A stretch of DNA of 64,000 nt from Ashinkailepas kermadecensis (taxonomy: Eukaryota > Arthropoda > Thecostraca > Neolepadidae): NCBI GenBank assembly GCA_034440615.1, contig JAOTOM010004827.1, forward strand, positions 317,001 to 381,000. The letters are read 5' to 3'. Made by a program: the position numbers and the translations under genes. Under the pieces are notes generated by a model that saw only the letters and a program-made list of their open reading frames with translations, made no database searches and was not told the DNA's origin. Of the stretch, positions 1 through 13,300 are shown in pieces (the stretch's first letter is position 1; each line of letters opens with the position of its first letter).

Positions 1-433
1 CTTTCGGTCCTTATATTTGCCACTTCTACAACGTATCTCCACCGAGTATGAGGGGGAAGTGAGGGGTGCTGATGGTCAGATGGTGGGGGTCAAGACTGAT
101 GGGACGGGACAATGCTGGTCATAATGTTTCGGTGGCATGAGGCATTTGGGGATGGGAACCTCAAGGAGCTCAACAGGCAGCAGGCAACATGGGCAGCAAA
201 AGGAGCTCAACATTTTCGTAACGGAGACAGGTCATCATTACTCCGTATCAAATAGTAAGGTGATTTTTTTCCCAGAAAATAAAAGAAAATTATGTTGTTG
301 GAAAGATGAAGCATGAACTTATGCGTGGAGATTGTCTAGAATGTGGAAGGTATTTCTGCGGTACTCTTCTGCACTAGTACCTACACGAAGGAGACCAATG
401 AACAGAGGCAGAACTTCACCAAGATTATGGGAG
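1..433. other. No feature seen
   Basis: Unremarkable sequence; no splice-bounded frame or repeat recognised. Confidence 0.6.
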
Positions 434-528
434 AGTGGGGGGGGGGGGCGCATGGAGGAAGTTGGAGGACTGATTGGTGGAGTCGGTTGGGTGGGGTGGG
501 GGGGGGGGGGTGGGGGGGGGGGGACACA
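434..528 (+). repeat. G-rich tract
   Basis: Three long G runs, up to 11 bases, between TGGGT and TGGTGG spacers. Strong G-quadruplex potential on the plus strand. Assembly length may be unreliable here. Confidence 0.8.
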
Positions 529-679
529 CTACATAGGTTCTCATGTTAAGAACCAAAATTATTTGGAGGACGCATGCTCGCCGAGACCCCCAAAAAGAAT
601 ACCAGGCTACAACCCTGTCCATGGACCCCATGTATAACGGCTGGTTAAATGAGGGGAGGACGTGCACGAATATTCGAAA

Positions 680-757
680 GGACGCTACCCTCGACAAAGG
701 ACGTTACCCCCGACAAAGGATGTTACCCTCGACAAAGGACGTTATCCCCGACAAAGG
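680..757 (+). repeat. 19-bp tandem repeat, four copies
   Basis: Unit GGACGTTACCCCCGACAAA, starting at 680, 699, 718 and 737. Confidence 0.9.
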
Positions 758-1019
758 ATTCAGCCCGGCAGCCGAGTATTCATTCATTTGCAAGAGGGTG
801 GGTGGGTGAGGGCGTTACCGAATATGACTGATGTAACCGGTACTTCGGCTAGAGGCCGAACATTCAACACTATTTCCCCGGTTCTAGCTACAAGAAGCAC
901 TGCTAGATATATGACAAAGAAATGAGTTGTTACTCCTGGATTTCATCAATAGAAGAGCCAGTGCCGTATCGAGGGTGTGGGGGTGGGTGGGGGCAAATGG
1001 TACAATTGCCCCTTTGAGA

Positions 1020-1750
1020 GATTGTGGGACCCCCAAGAATCGCGCCGGAGTTTGGAAAAATTGTGCCGGGCCCCCGAAAATCACGCTGGGAGTCACACAC
1101 AATCGCACCAGGCCCCTGAAAATCACATTGGGGGCCATACAAGTCGTTCCCGGCTCACGAATATCACGCTGGACACGAAACATCTCGTCGGGCCCCCGAA
1201 AATCACGCTGGGGCCCCTGAAAATCACGCGGGAGACCCCAAAAGTCGCAACGGAGCCCCTGGAAATCATGCTGGGCTCCCAAAGTGTTGGGACGGGAACC
1301 CAGAAAATCACGCTGGGCCATGAAGTGGCGTCGGGGTCCATGAAGATGACGCTATAACCCCAGGTCTGGACGGGCCCCGGAAAATCTCACTGTTGAACCG
1401 CGCTGGACCCCACAAATCACGTTGGGCCCAAAACGTCGCGCCGGGGTCCCTGAAAGTCACGTTGGTGTCTCCAAAAGGTTTAGCCGGGGCCCTGAAAATC
1501 ACGCTGGGACCCAAAAAGTCGCATCGGGGCCCATGACAAACAAGCTGGGGCCCCACAAAATCTGGCCGAGCCCCTGAAAATCACGCTGAGGCCCCTGAAA
1601 ATCATACTGGGCTCCAAAAGGTCGTGCTGGTACCCCAAAAGTCGCATCTGGCCCCGAAAAATAAATGCCTACCGGGAAGTGCCTGCGGCCCTTGAAATTT
1701 CGTCGAAGGCTTTCGAAACGAGTCGGGCTCCAAAAAAATCGAGTCTGGAA
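1020..1750 (+). repeat. Degenerate ~21-bp satellite
   Basis: About 30 units of the form GCCCCTGAAAATCACGCTGGG, alternating with CCCCAAAAGTCGCACCGG types. Long open frames on both strands here only reflect the repeat. Confidence 0.85.
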
Positions 1751-3738
1751 AAAAATAATGAACAAGGGCCCTTTTGAACAAAAAATAGTGGCCGAAATCC
1801 GGTGACTTTAAAACAAAAATGCGGGTAGGATGGGCCCCCTTCAGTTTGCCCTCCCCTGACGCAAATCCTAGGTACGCCACTGAGAAGAGCTATATTATTG
1901 TAATCAGTCTTCGCCTGTCTAATGTATACCCACCGGTTCTATACGCGCCGGCATACTCATCGCGCTCTCCCATTCCCCGCTACTGCAGCCCGCAACACTA
2001 GCGTCATCTACAACACAGCTACCACGAACGTTCAAAGATGTCGGTAGTAGCATCCGCCAGCTCAGTATTGTGGTGCGTCGCTGCCACGGGACATGCCGGT
2101 ATCCAGAGGCACAGCCAAGGCAGGGCCCGTGGATCCCCTTAGCAACGACAAATGCACTGGATCAAACGATAAATTTATATTTTCACCACATAAAATCCTA
2201 AATTTTCGACGTGATTAGCGTGACGAAAACGTTCTCTGCTTCATGGAATTTTTGTGGTCGACTCCCATTAAGAAAATACTGGCTGTGCCACTGCCGCTAT
2301 CATTGCAGATGTGAGGGTCGGTCGTAATTGGCTGCCAGCGACAGGTACATTGAAGCGGAAACCCCATGGCCAAGGGAGGATATTCGAATGCTTTTTGTAG
2401 GGCCGCAACGAATAATTTTTTTTTGGCCCGACTAACCATTGATTTGGGCTCCACCAACCTCAAACTGGGTCCCAGAAACTAAATTTGGTCTTTAATAGGT
2501 AGGTTTGGTTGAAGAACAAATAATCGAGCCATTGCAGGGCAAACAAAGTGCGATATTCATCGTACCGGTGCCACATGATTCCGCCCAGGATGGGAAAGTT
2601 GTCTGTATGTACCTACCGGCGACCGATGTTTATCCCGCTAAGACCAGGCTCATGCCGAAAAAGTCAAATCAGAAGTGATTTCCAAATTACATGTTCTTCT
2701 GTCAACGTAAACCAGAATTAATTGTCTTCGAGATGTCTTGAAGAGCAAATAGGAGCACAAGAAGGGCAGTAATTACTCTTGGTCAGTACAAAGCTTACGT
2801 ATGCAAAACAAAAAACATTGTACCAAATTACTTTCAGGAAAGAGACTCATAACCATCCAATACTTTTAAATTTACAACGTATTTGTCTATACTTTTACTT
2901 GTCTACCAAAAATACCAACGCAGCAGGAACGGTGTAACGGCCCAATAACACCAACAGCCTGAATTGTATAGTTAATGTACTTTCCAAAGGAAATCCTCCA
3001 AATGCTTGCATATCGAAATCGGTGAGATACCTTTGGCTCCAACCAGGGTGCGGGCGGGGGGCTGAGCCCCACCCTGCTCGCGCAAGGAGGGCTCAAAGCC
3101 CAACAGTCCCATAGGTACCGCCAACGGTGGTATTATCAACGATGGCAATTCTTTGCAAAAAAGGTACATACTCTCGATCGAAGTCATACTTTGTTTGTCT
3201 TTAGTGTGAATAATAAAGCAGTGGAGCGAACATATGTATGAGGCAGGGAGGGGCGTGAGTGGGCAATATAACGTACTTACGTGCTTACCGATTAATAATT
3301 GTGAGTTGAGCGACCATGAGAGACATCAACAGGCCTGCTTGCGTCAGTCGTGAGCACTGTTGAAGCTTTCAAGAAATGCCAAGTGATTCTATTGAAAATG
3401 AAGCTCAATCTTGCTACTATGGGGATGGATGTCGCTCTCAAGCCACTCTCAGACTCGAGCCAGTTTCAGGCAGTATTGGAAATAATTGTCAGCAAGATAG
3501 TTCAGCCCACATGCGGTGCAAATCGGGCAACTTTCAATACCTAACCTACATCGAAAAACGCATTTCCCGCTCAGGAACGACATCCTACTCCATTTCCAGA
3601 ACTTCTGTTCCAAAATGGAATGTTATCCCCACTGCCCACCCAAGGAGATTTTGTTGACGAAGCTGGAATTGCATTAGCTTTAGGTAATTTTTTAGTTCCC
3701 CTCACCGACACACCCTGCAATAATTTCTTATCCGAGGT
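1751..3738. other. No gene seen
   Basis: Only short open frames. A small GC hairpin near 3070-3100 (GAGCCC with GGGCTC). Confidence 0.6.
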
Positions 3739-3914
3739 CCTGTTCCCCTGGAGGTGAACACTTTTGGAGTCAGACGCTCGTCTCCCAACCGAAAGGTTAC
3801 GGGTTTGAATACCGCTCTCCGCCCGCGACCAGTCGGCATGGGAGACTGGCGACACTATATATAGCCACAACAGTCGACGCATCGCAAAATCGATAGCAAA
3901 CCAACTAGCTAACC
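3739..3914 (+). mobile_element. tRNA-derived SINE, old diverged copy
   Basis: Recognisable by CTCGTCTCCCAACCGAAAGG, the CCCGCGACCAGTCGG body and an AACCAACTAGCTAACC end. The A box is damaged. No clear target duplication was seen. Confidence 0.7.
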
Positions 3915-4979
3915 AGGCTCCCCTCCCGCTCCCAGGCACCCCGGCGAGCGGGAGGGGGGCCCTAGGTGACGGCAGTGCCAGACTGGCTTCAGGGGCCGTG
4001 TCCCGCCGACTATCTTCCATGACGTCACGACATCTGGATCGTGTCATCGGTCGATCGCACACGTCTGCTGTTTAACAGCAGACATTCCCGCTCTGAAACG
4101 GTGAACATGTGCGGGACATGTCTGTTGAATGGCAACGCGTAAAAAGTCGTGAATGCACTTCTGCGTTTGACCAAATTTATTTTGGCCAGATTGAGTTTGG
4201 CCAGTGATTTACATGAAGTCTGGTGCGTGCGCTTCTGTGCGTGTAACAGCGACGGTGGTACAATCACAGTCATCAACTGTCCAATAATGGTAAGATGTAG
4301 TCCAGGGTTGGCTCCCGAGCCGAGCTCTGATCATTTAAACACAGACATGACGCAATGTCCTGCCAAATTGGAAACGGAAAGCAGTCATTTATCGAAATTA
4401 GCCGGAAACTGGACATTAGTCAAAATCAATCGGATGCCGCCACCGTATTCTGGTCATCAACATATTCTATTTTCGTTTCCAGACCTGATGACGTGCAAGA
4501 GGACAAGCTCCAACTCGCCTGCCGGAGAATTGACAGCTCGCCCTCTTGTCGGACTGCATGGTAAAGTGACCACTGGACAGGCGGCGTTCGAATTCTTACA
4601 GTGAACACGTCATCGATCTTAGATCATCAAGTAATCAATCACGGTGTAGACGAAACATATACACATACCCTCCATGGGCGGTGTTACGAAACTTCCTGCG
4701 AACATTGCGGAGAGAAAACATGTCCAGAAAATGCACACTACGTACCATTTTTTGTTGGAGGGCAAGTCTACATCGGTAAAGATATTGGAATGAGAGATAA
4801 TTGATCAAGTTGACCAGCCCGGTTCTGCTAACTTTGTATGACAAAACTCTTATCAGTATTGACAACTCCTTCGAACTGAGCATTGCGCCGGAGACCTCCT
4901 TGGGCGATCCACAATTAATGTTAGGTTACAAAACATCTAATGTACCTATGTCATAGGCCTATGTCAAACACCTCAAAGC

Positions 4980-5129
4980 TGGTCTAGGGGTAAGATGCTC
5001 GTCTCACAATCGAAAGATTGTGGGTTCGAATCTCACCTGTCGCTACTCTTCGCCCGCGACCAATCTGCGTGAGAGATTGGCGACGCTATATGACTCAACG
5101 GTCGACGTATCGTAAGACCAATAACTAAC
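4980..5129 (+). mobile_element. tRNA-derived SINE, slightly 5'-truncated
   Basis: Plus-strand copy beginning at the A box (TGGTCTAGGGG) and ending ATAACTAAC. It is flanked by a 15-bp duplication with one mismatch (4965-4979 and 5130-5144). The first ~9 bases of the head are missing. Confidence 0.88.
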
Positions 5130-5677
5130 CAAACACCCCAAAGCAAGAGTTCAGAGCATCCACAAATCCCTCGAAGCCTCCACCCATGAAGCATTGCTCA
5201 GCTGACACAGAACGACAGATCTTGGTGTGGGCTGCTTAGCCGTGCTGACCTGACCCGACTTCACGAATCCCTACGGGTGACGTGACCAACACATTGCGAA
5301 CATCAGCCCGACTCATGTGGCGGGGCGGTTCACAACGCGGGCAGAGGGGCAGCACGAGACGAGTGGAAACGCACTACGCCCGCCAGCCATGGGCCCTGCA
5401 TGGACACTCGTTGTACCGATTCCAGTGCTCAAAGCGTTCGTGTCGTCTGCGATCACTCAATTTCTGCCAGGCCTGCGCCAGCGATCAGGATCGCTTATGG
5501 ATCAAGTGACCAGCCCCAGCTCGCCTGGCACCGCTTGCCCGCTGCTGAACAAACTACACCGGGGGTAAACGACACGCTCAGCGAATTCCCTAATCGATGC
5601 AGAAGGCGCACGCACTCCGAAGTAATTCACGTGCGCCACGCACGAGCGGCGCCGATCGACAGCACGTCAGACTGCAC

Positions 5678-6084
5678 CGGCTACCCCGGGTGGCTGACTG
5701 ACAGGGCCGACTGGACCGACCGGACCGGCTACATCGAGCAGCTGACTGACAGGACCGACCGGACCGGCTACATTGGGTAGCGGACTGACGGGACCGACTG
5801 GACCAGCTACATCGGGTAGCTGAATGACAGGACCGACTGGACTGGCTACATCGATCAGCTGACTGACCGGATCGATAGGACCGGCTACATCGATCAGCTG
5901 ACTGACCGGATCGATGGGACCGGCTACATTTGGTATCGACTGACCGGACCGACTGGCAGAGCTGCATCGATCAGTTGACAGGGCCGACTGGAGCAGTTGC
6001 ATCGATCAGTTGACAGGGCCGATTGGACCAGCTGCATCGAGCAGCTGACTGACAGGACCGACTGGACCGGCTACATTGGGTAGC
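5678..6084 (+). repeat. 39-bp tandem repeat, about ten copies
   Basis: Unit CGGCTACATCGAGCAGCTGA followed by CTGACAGGACCGACTGGAC. Because 39 is a multiple of three, all frames stay open for long stretches, giving false proteins. Confidence 0.9.
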
Positions 6085-6129
6085 ATGTCACATCCACTCA
6101 TCCTGGCACGCCCACACCCTACCGACTCT

Positions 6130-6200
6130 CTCCCTCCGTCCCTCTCTCTCTCTCTCCCTCTCTCTCTCTCTCTCTTTCTCTTTTTTCTCTCTCTCGGCTC
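6130..6200 (+). repeat. (CT)n tract
   Basis: Pyrimidine tract of CT with CCT and TTT interruptions. Confidence 0.9.
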
Positions 6201-6535
6201 TATTTTCTTTATCCACTTCGTCCCATATTCTCAAAATGGCTGGAACTGACCGAAGAGGTTAATCCGAACACGAAAACAAATACGCCTGACAGAATTAACC
6301 ATCGAATGACCCACTTACTAAACGCAACTGCACCGTCGCTGCATTCCGAGTAAATCGCCGCAGAAACGAACCCATGGTTTGAGAAGCCTAAATCGAGGAT
6401 GTTATGCATTTGTCAAGTTGCCGATATGACAAGCGACAGATGTAGTCACAGAACGTGATGGTTGATTTATCCAAAGTATCGGTGCAATACATCGCTCCAA
6501 ATCGGACCGAAAATAAGGGCTATGCACTACATATT

Positions 6536-6694
6536 AGTTCGTCATTGGTTCTACGACACATCGAACGTTGAGTCATGTAGTGTCGCCAATATCACGCCGA
6601 TTGGCCGCGGGCGAAGAGTAGAGACAGGTGAAACTCGAACCCACAATCTTTCGATTGTGAGACGGGCAACTACCCCTAGACTACTCGTCCCCTT
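6536..6694 (-). mobile_element. tRNA-derived SINE copy
   Basis: Same family. The (GGTT) end is reduced to one unit and a few bases in the body differ. Flanks GCACTACATATTA and GTGCTACATATCA look like an aged duplication. Confidence 0.85.
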
Positions 6695-6800
6695 GTGCTA
6701 CATATCAATTCCACCCCGGACGAAATGACGTGTGCTCATGCCTTCTGAGCCTCCGGAAGAGTCTGGGCGACGCGGAGGACCTAATGCCCTAACAATGCCC

Positions 6801-7011
6801 CTCAACCGTGGCACCGCACGACTCCGCCCCGCTCCCCAATCGTGACACTGCACGACCCCACCCCGTCCGTATAACGTGGCACCGCATGACCCGCCCCACT
6901 CCTCAACCGTGGCACTGCACGACCCCGCCCCGCTCCCCAATCGTGACACTGCACGACCCCACCCCGTCCGTATAACGTGGCACCGCACGACCCCGCCCCG
7001 CCCGTCCACCA
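6801..7011 (+). repeat. 101-bp higher-order tandem repeat, two copies
   Basis: Each copy is built of three related ~34-bp blocks (CAACCGTGGCACCGCACGAC; CAATCGTGACACTGCACGAC; CCGTATAACGTGGCACCGCA). The second copy starts at 6902. Confidence 0.85.
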
Positions 7012-9596
7012 TAACACCACACGACCCGGTCGCTTTGATCGGTGCCGCCGGCGCAGTACCGGCTGTGCGTCGGGGTCATCAGGTCACACTTGTCGCTGAG
7101 TCAGACGTTGCCTCGGGCGTATGGCGGGGCCCCACACTTGTTCTGGATCGGTCTGGCGGTGGTGGCGGCCGCCGCGGCGCTGCTTCAGCTCGCGGCCCAT
7201 AAAACAGAAGCGACTCGTCGTTTTTGTCGCCCGTCGGCAGTGCCTGTTCTGGCCCGGTGGCTGGTTAATTGGCGATGCGGTGATCCAGCATCAGTCTGGC
7301 TGTGCAGTCGGCGTCTTTGCTTTGATCCCGAGGACGGCCGTCGGGTAACATCGGGCAAGAGCTCTCATCTCATTCGTGGCGAGCAGCGTCCCCTGCCATA
7401 TAGCGTAGCGCCGGCATACGCTCAACGCGCATACCAGATCCAGCTGGACTGGTTTTTGTGTAACAATTAATTGTTCGATAATAAGGGCTTTTAGAGATAG
7501 AGATGACGGCGGTGCGATAGCAATGCTGAATTGTAATGGCGTATTTTGCAGACAAGCATACACAGATTATGCAGTGTTTCTCAAAGTGCATACCAAGTAA
7601 TCTCATCAGTATCTCCAGTCCAGCCCTGATGGTTTCGGCTCCGGCCGGCGGTTAGGCTGCGACCGAAAACTAAATAGCAACGCCAACTACAGACTACACA
7701 CTAAGCTTACAATGACAGCAATATTGTGCTGGCATCTGTGCCTTCCTTACGCCAAGCACAAATTGAGCATTAAAACCGTTCTCCGTAGTGCAGGCCAGAC
7801 AAGCGACGTGTGAAAATCGACCCGGAGACTGCACGGAGAAATCGAAAGGAACGCTCACCGCATTAGAAACTGAACACCAGCCATGCAGGAGGTGTACCGC
7901 CAGGCCGGTGAATATCAGATACCTGATTATCTGATGCGGTGCGCAGGGAGCCCGTTTAAAATTGCATACGGTAGGGATGCCTATGTTGATTAAAAAAATA
8001 AAAATAATGGAATACGCTGCACTGCCGTTTGGGTAGTTGGGACCAGAGGAACCCGCGGCAGACGGTCCTGAGTAGTGTCAAACGTCGGATTGCCGGAAAG
8101 TTCGTGAAACCTTCACGTCCAGTGCGATATGAGCCGAAGAGGTAAGGCGATGCCGACATCCTGCCTCCTCCGTCCGCCGCTCTACCAACCTCCAGCGTCA
8201 TCACATGTCTCGGCGGCGCTATCGTTGACCTCCCGGTGTGCGTCCAGGATCGGCCTGAGGCGCTGCCGCCGCAGTTTCGGGACGGTTCGGGGCGTCCTGC
8301 TGGACGTAAGCGGACGTTGGATGCTGCGGTGGATAGTCCAGTATATTGGATGGTGATCGAGCAGACGTGAACTACTAACACGAATGGAACAGGACAACGA
8401 TGAGGAAGCGCATCGGCTGATTGGAAGCTCATATAGCAATCAACGCCCTGGTAAAATGGAGCATTGACTTGCCCATTTATCCATCCAAATATGTCGCCAT
8501 TCCTCACTATATAGTCGCACAGTCAGTTGTTTGCATAGTCTCTTATCTTACTAAAGTATTCTGTTCACGCACAGCTCGTTATTATTGCCCAGTTTACTAG
8601 CCAAGAACCGCCTATGCCCCTGAGCAGTTCGCCACGTTTACATTGTTTGCTATAGTCACAGTCACTACTTTTGCGGAATCCACAACCTCTTCGGGTCCGC
8701 CATCCTCTCCGGGTAAGTCATCCTTTCAGAGTCAGTTATCCTTTTGTGTTGACGGACACATTATGTTGACGGCGCGGAGCAAACTGAAGTTGTGTTTATC
8801 GTGTTAGCAAACGTGCTTGCGACCGTGGTGGTGTCGAGATCAAATGTCCCGACCGAGTGTTCTGCGCCATCGATATCGTTGGCCGATCGGATCGTGCCAA
8901 TGTGTGGACGAATACCGTGTTTCGTGACCAACTTATCTGTCACGAGCGTAGCGAACAGATCACTGCGCTAGCGTTCCGTTGTCGCAGTCGGAAAAATAAA
9001 ACATCGAAGCACCACCCAGACGAATTCCGATAAGCCAGTTGCCACCCACCGGTTGTCTGTATCATGTCTAATGTTTGCACTGTCCGATACACAAAGTTCG
9101 GGCTTGCAACATTCGGCAGCGTTAAGATTCGAGGACAGACGAATTTGTTGTAACGGAATCCATCACTGGGAAGAAAATACTGGCGACAAGAGTCTTACCA
9201 GTCATCTTAGAGACTTAGAGACTCTTAGAATTAGATAATTCCCACTTAATAACCGAAGTACCACTGCACCGGTCCAAGTTCAGCTACGACAAAAACACAG
9301 TGTGGGATCGCGACGTGACTGCCAATGCCTCTCACCACGCAGTTCTGCCCCCAACGTGGGCGCAGAACCGGAGCCATAAAATTGCAAACCGACAGACCGC
9401 TGCATAGTTAACACGCATAAAACGCGGCGAAACGGTGTGGAGTAAATGCATTCCGAAGTGCATGTACGTGCTGCTCGCCGACCATCAGATGACTTCTGTG
9501 GCAGCTGCTATGGTTGTCATGGTTACAGCCCTGAACTCACGTCCTCTCCACCGGCGTGTTGTGACTTCCCGGCCGTCTGCCGTCCGCCATCCGGAC
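7012..9596. other. No gene seen
   Basis: Open frames up to 183 codons on the minus strand at 7956-8507 look like chance: no motif and no splice pair. Confidence 0.55.
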
Positions 9597-10345
9597 CTGT
9601 CCGGACCAGAACTTTTCCGCCCCGAACCTGTCCAGACCAGAGGAGCTGTTCCGCCACGGACCTGTCTGGACCAGATGAGCTGTTCCACTCCAGACCTGTC
9701 CGTACCAGAGGAGCTGTCCCACTCTGGACTTGTCCGGACCAAAGGAGCTGTTCCACCTCGGACCTGTTCAGACCAGAGGAGCTGCAAGATTTTGGGTTCG
9801 AATCTCACAACCGACGGCATTTACCGAGTCCACCCACGACTAATCGGCGTGAGAGGTTGGCGACGCTATATAACCTAGCGGTTGAATGCGTCGTAAAAGA
9901 ACCCAAGGTTCTTCTTCAGACCAGAGGAGCTGTCCCACTCTGGATCTGTCCGGAACAGAGGAGCTGTTCCGCCTCGAACCTGTCCGGACCAGAGGAGCTG
10001 TTCCGCCCCGGACCTGTCCAGACCAGAGGAGCTGTTTGGTATTGGATCTGTCCGTACCAGAGGAGTTGTTCCACCCGGACCTGTCTGGACAGGAGATGAG
10101 TTATGTCGCCTCGGACCTGTCCGGACCAGAGGAGCTGTGTCGTCTCGCACTTCCTCGGATTCGTCAGGACCAGAGGAGCTGTACCGCTTCGGACCTGTCC
10201 CGGACCAATGAAGGTGTCTCGCTGCGCACTTCCTCGGATTCGTCAGGACCAGAGTAGCTGTACCGCCTCGGACCCATCTGGACCCGAGGGGCTGTCCAGC
10301 CACGGACCCATCTGGACCAGAAGAGCTGTCCCGCCTTAAAAGTCG
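9597..10345 (+). repeat. ~34-bp minisatellite interrupted by a SINE
   Basis: About 18 units of GACCTGTCCGGACCAGAGGA followed by GCTGTTCCGCCTCG, split by the SINE piece at 9782-9907. The later part includes a longer unit with CGCACTTCCTCGGATTCGTC. Confidence 0.9.
9782..9907 (+). mobile_element. tRNA-derived SINE, 5'-truncated, inside a minisatellite
   Basis: Only the part from just before the B box (GGGTTCGAATCTCAC) to the tail remains. It interrupts the ~34-bp array at 9.6-10.3 kb. The array unit TTCAGACCAGAGGAGCTG stands on both sides, either as a target duplication or simply as adjacent repeat units. Confidence 0.75.
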
Positions 10346-13300
10346 TACAGTGATCAGACTTAATAAGAGCCACAAGGGCCCATCCAGGTTAGGTCCGTTT
10401 AGGGAAGATACCATACCCTGACAGAAAGACACTCTTCACCCCAACTAACACCACATCCCTAATTCCAAAGAATACATCCACCAACATCCCCCACACTCAT
10501 CAATGTCTATCTACGTTACCTATCCAGCCCTATTCACTCGATCTCATGTAACACTTGTGACTTGAGTGCCATACCAGACATTTTCAGACTCCATCCATGC
10601 CTGCCTAAAGGGGCCTATGCAGTGCACACCTACTTAACATAAATATCACCCTATCCATCACTACTTATCACTCAAAAACAATATTTTTGCAGTCTAGGGA
10701 GCCTCGAGGGTCAAGCAATCAAGGGAGCTTGCACATGGCGTCTGCTCTATAATGCACGACAAATGAGAAGCAAGTACTGTGGTACATGCATATACCAGCT
10801 GGTTACGGTCAGGTGGTCGGCGGACTAAAACAAACAGACGGGACGGGGCGCTCGGAAAAACCTCCTGCTGAACTCTGAACTCGCATGGGGGACCGGGTCT
10901 GCATTCTCAACTTGGATGGCCCAGTTTTCAGCCAACTAAAATCGGCAGAGCCTGCCGACATCATTATGCCCGCGGGCGACTGGTGGTGGGGACGGGAGGG
11001 AAGCGACTGCTCTCAGCACTTCGACCCCGGTCTGGACGGGCCAGTTCTGCTGACGCGATCACAGGCGGCGGGGCTCGAGTGAGCCGTGTCACTGACCCGC
11101 TGCCACCGCATGCCCCCGGGCACCCCGGATCAATCGGCCCCGGCTCTGTCCCGAGGCTAATACGGCGTCCAGAGGGTGAGGAATGGAGCGACAGACCACG
11201 AGGGCGAGCTGGACACGGTCCAAGACTTGGCCAGCTGGGCACAGTTCTGTTACCGGGCGGCAGCTATTTCTGGCCCACCAGCGCCGTACGGTCACGAGAC
11301 CGCTCGCGCCGACCCGCCCCGTGACGTCACGATGACGCCAGGAGGCGTGCAGTGACGTCAGCGCGGCTGGAAACTGCTCGGCTGGCCGGCGACACAGTCT
11401 GGCGGCCCAAAACGCGCCGGAAAATGCCCCTCTAACACACGCACCGAGCGCCGCCAACGTCACCAGCTCATGACAAATCGTGGCTCGGGCAGGGATAGGA
11501 GCAAACAGAGGGCAAATTGTTCATTGACTGCCGGTTCAGACATTTCGAGGAATTCTGCAATGCCAGTGTTTTGGCTCGTTATTGGCGCGGTGATAGTGGT
11601 GTATCGGCATGCAGGCTTGGACGCCAACTGAATGAAGTGACTCACGGGGGTCAATGTGTGCATCCACAAAAAGTGCTAGTTCGTGTTCTGCGCCGTTGCA
11701 CTCATTCAGTCCTAGTAGGTCGAGTGTGTTTCAGCTCGAGAAATGGTGATAAGACGTGTCAGTTGTATGTACACACTGTACGGAGCCTACTTGCGATACA
11801 CAACGTTGGTTGGTTATTGGTTTTACGACACATCGACCGTTGAGTCATGTAGCGTCGCCAATCTCTCACGCCGATTGGTCGCGGGCGAAGAGTAGCGACA
11901 TGTGAGACTCGAACCCACAACCTTTCAATTGTGAGACGAGCATCTTACCCCTAGACCACTCGTCCCTCGATACAACGTGAACCGCCTGGGCGCAGCTCTA
12001 ACGCAATGCACCGGACGCGATGCCGCGATTAATGCAGAACCAGCCCATCGAACAGATACGACTCCGGGAAGCTTACAATGTCAGCAAAGCGATCATAAAC
12101 AAGTGCAGATATGCCTGTAAGCTCCCATGGGCCTTGACCAACATATTCATACACTAACGACGATCAGCGTCTTCACCGATCCCAGCTCAGAAGAGCAGCG
12201 GCTTAAAATACGAGGACCGGTATCTTCAGTAGGGAAAAAATGGGCCCATGCAATATGCCACACCAGGCTACCAGGCGCATTACGGTTTCAGCTGGTTGGC
12301 AGCATCCTTATGCCGTCGTCAGCGTCATATAATCGACACGAAGCCGATAAAAACGAGGCACTTTGCAGTCATTTCACCCCGGGCCTATGCAATACCTTCA
12401 TGTATGGCATGCATGCCATCATAGAGCCTTGAAGCCTTCCACCGAATTTAGGATTTCGCTACGAAGTGATAACGGCAGCACCCTTCTCATCCTCACCATG
12501 ACAGCTACCCATATCAGCAACGCATCTTTTTCACATACAAGCTGGCGTACCCCACACATACCCCACACAAATTGCAGGTCATTTTCGGTGATGCATGCCT
12601 GCCGATTTCCATGGTGTTCACTTTCTGCATACCTTTATGTTTTCATTTCGGCTATCATCAACGAATTCTCTAGCCAGTAAACAGGTCTTTTAAAATTCCT
12701 GTGCGGGGAAAATGCGGGAGTGGCGCGCATGGATCTGGAGGGCGCGTGGTGTCTGCTCAATCTCCACGCCGACAGCAGTTCTCCGACTCGGACATCTGCA
12801 CCACGTCAGCAATGCAGTCGTCCCGCCTGCAGCACGCGGCCAGGACACTGTCGAGCCATCCCGTCGCGTCTGACGAGACACACGTGGTACACTCTAACGT
12901 CACACTGTCAGGTCTCGTGGCGTCATCAGTGGATTGTCGAACGTCGCACGAGGAGCATCGGTAAACACCCTGCAGAGACAAAATGGCGTGCAGCATGTCC
13001 TCGGCATGTGGGTACTTGTCTGGCTAATCAAACGGCATCCAATTCCGTTCGTAGATACCCTTTCTCATAGCAGAGGCTCTTGCTGATTGTTGGCGGTCGT
13101 CTTCTCTCCGCCTCCAGTGGCTGTTGAGGGATCCGATTAGTGTTGCGGCGAGTTTGATATTGTTTGTTGTTGTTTTTCGCTTGATTTGTGTCGCCCTGCC
13201 GTCCGATGCCGTCACTCGGGATATCATCACTGTGGTCCTGATGGCATTGGAGGCTATTCGTCTTTCCAGCGATTCCCGATGCGGCGAGGCAACAAGACCG

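Noticed and set aside
4980..5055. Possible tRNA gene
   Set aside because: The head has A and B boxes but lacks a complete acceptor stem and continues into the shared SINE body and tail.
5590..6002. Minus-strand frames of 111-125 codons with SxRSGQSA-type repeats
   Set aside because: They are translations of a 39-bp DNA repeat; all frames stay open because the unit is a multiple of three.
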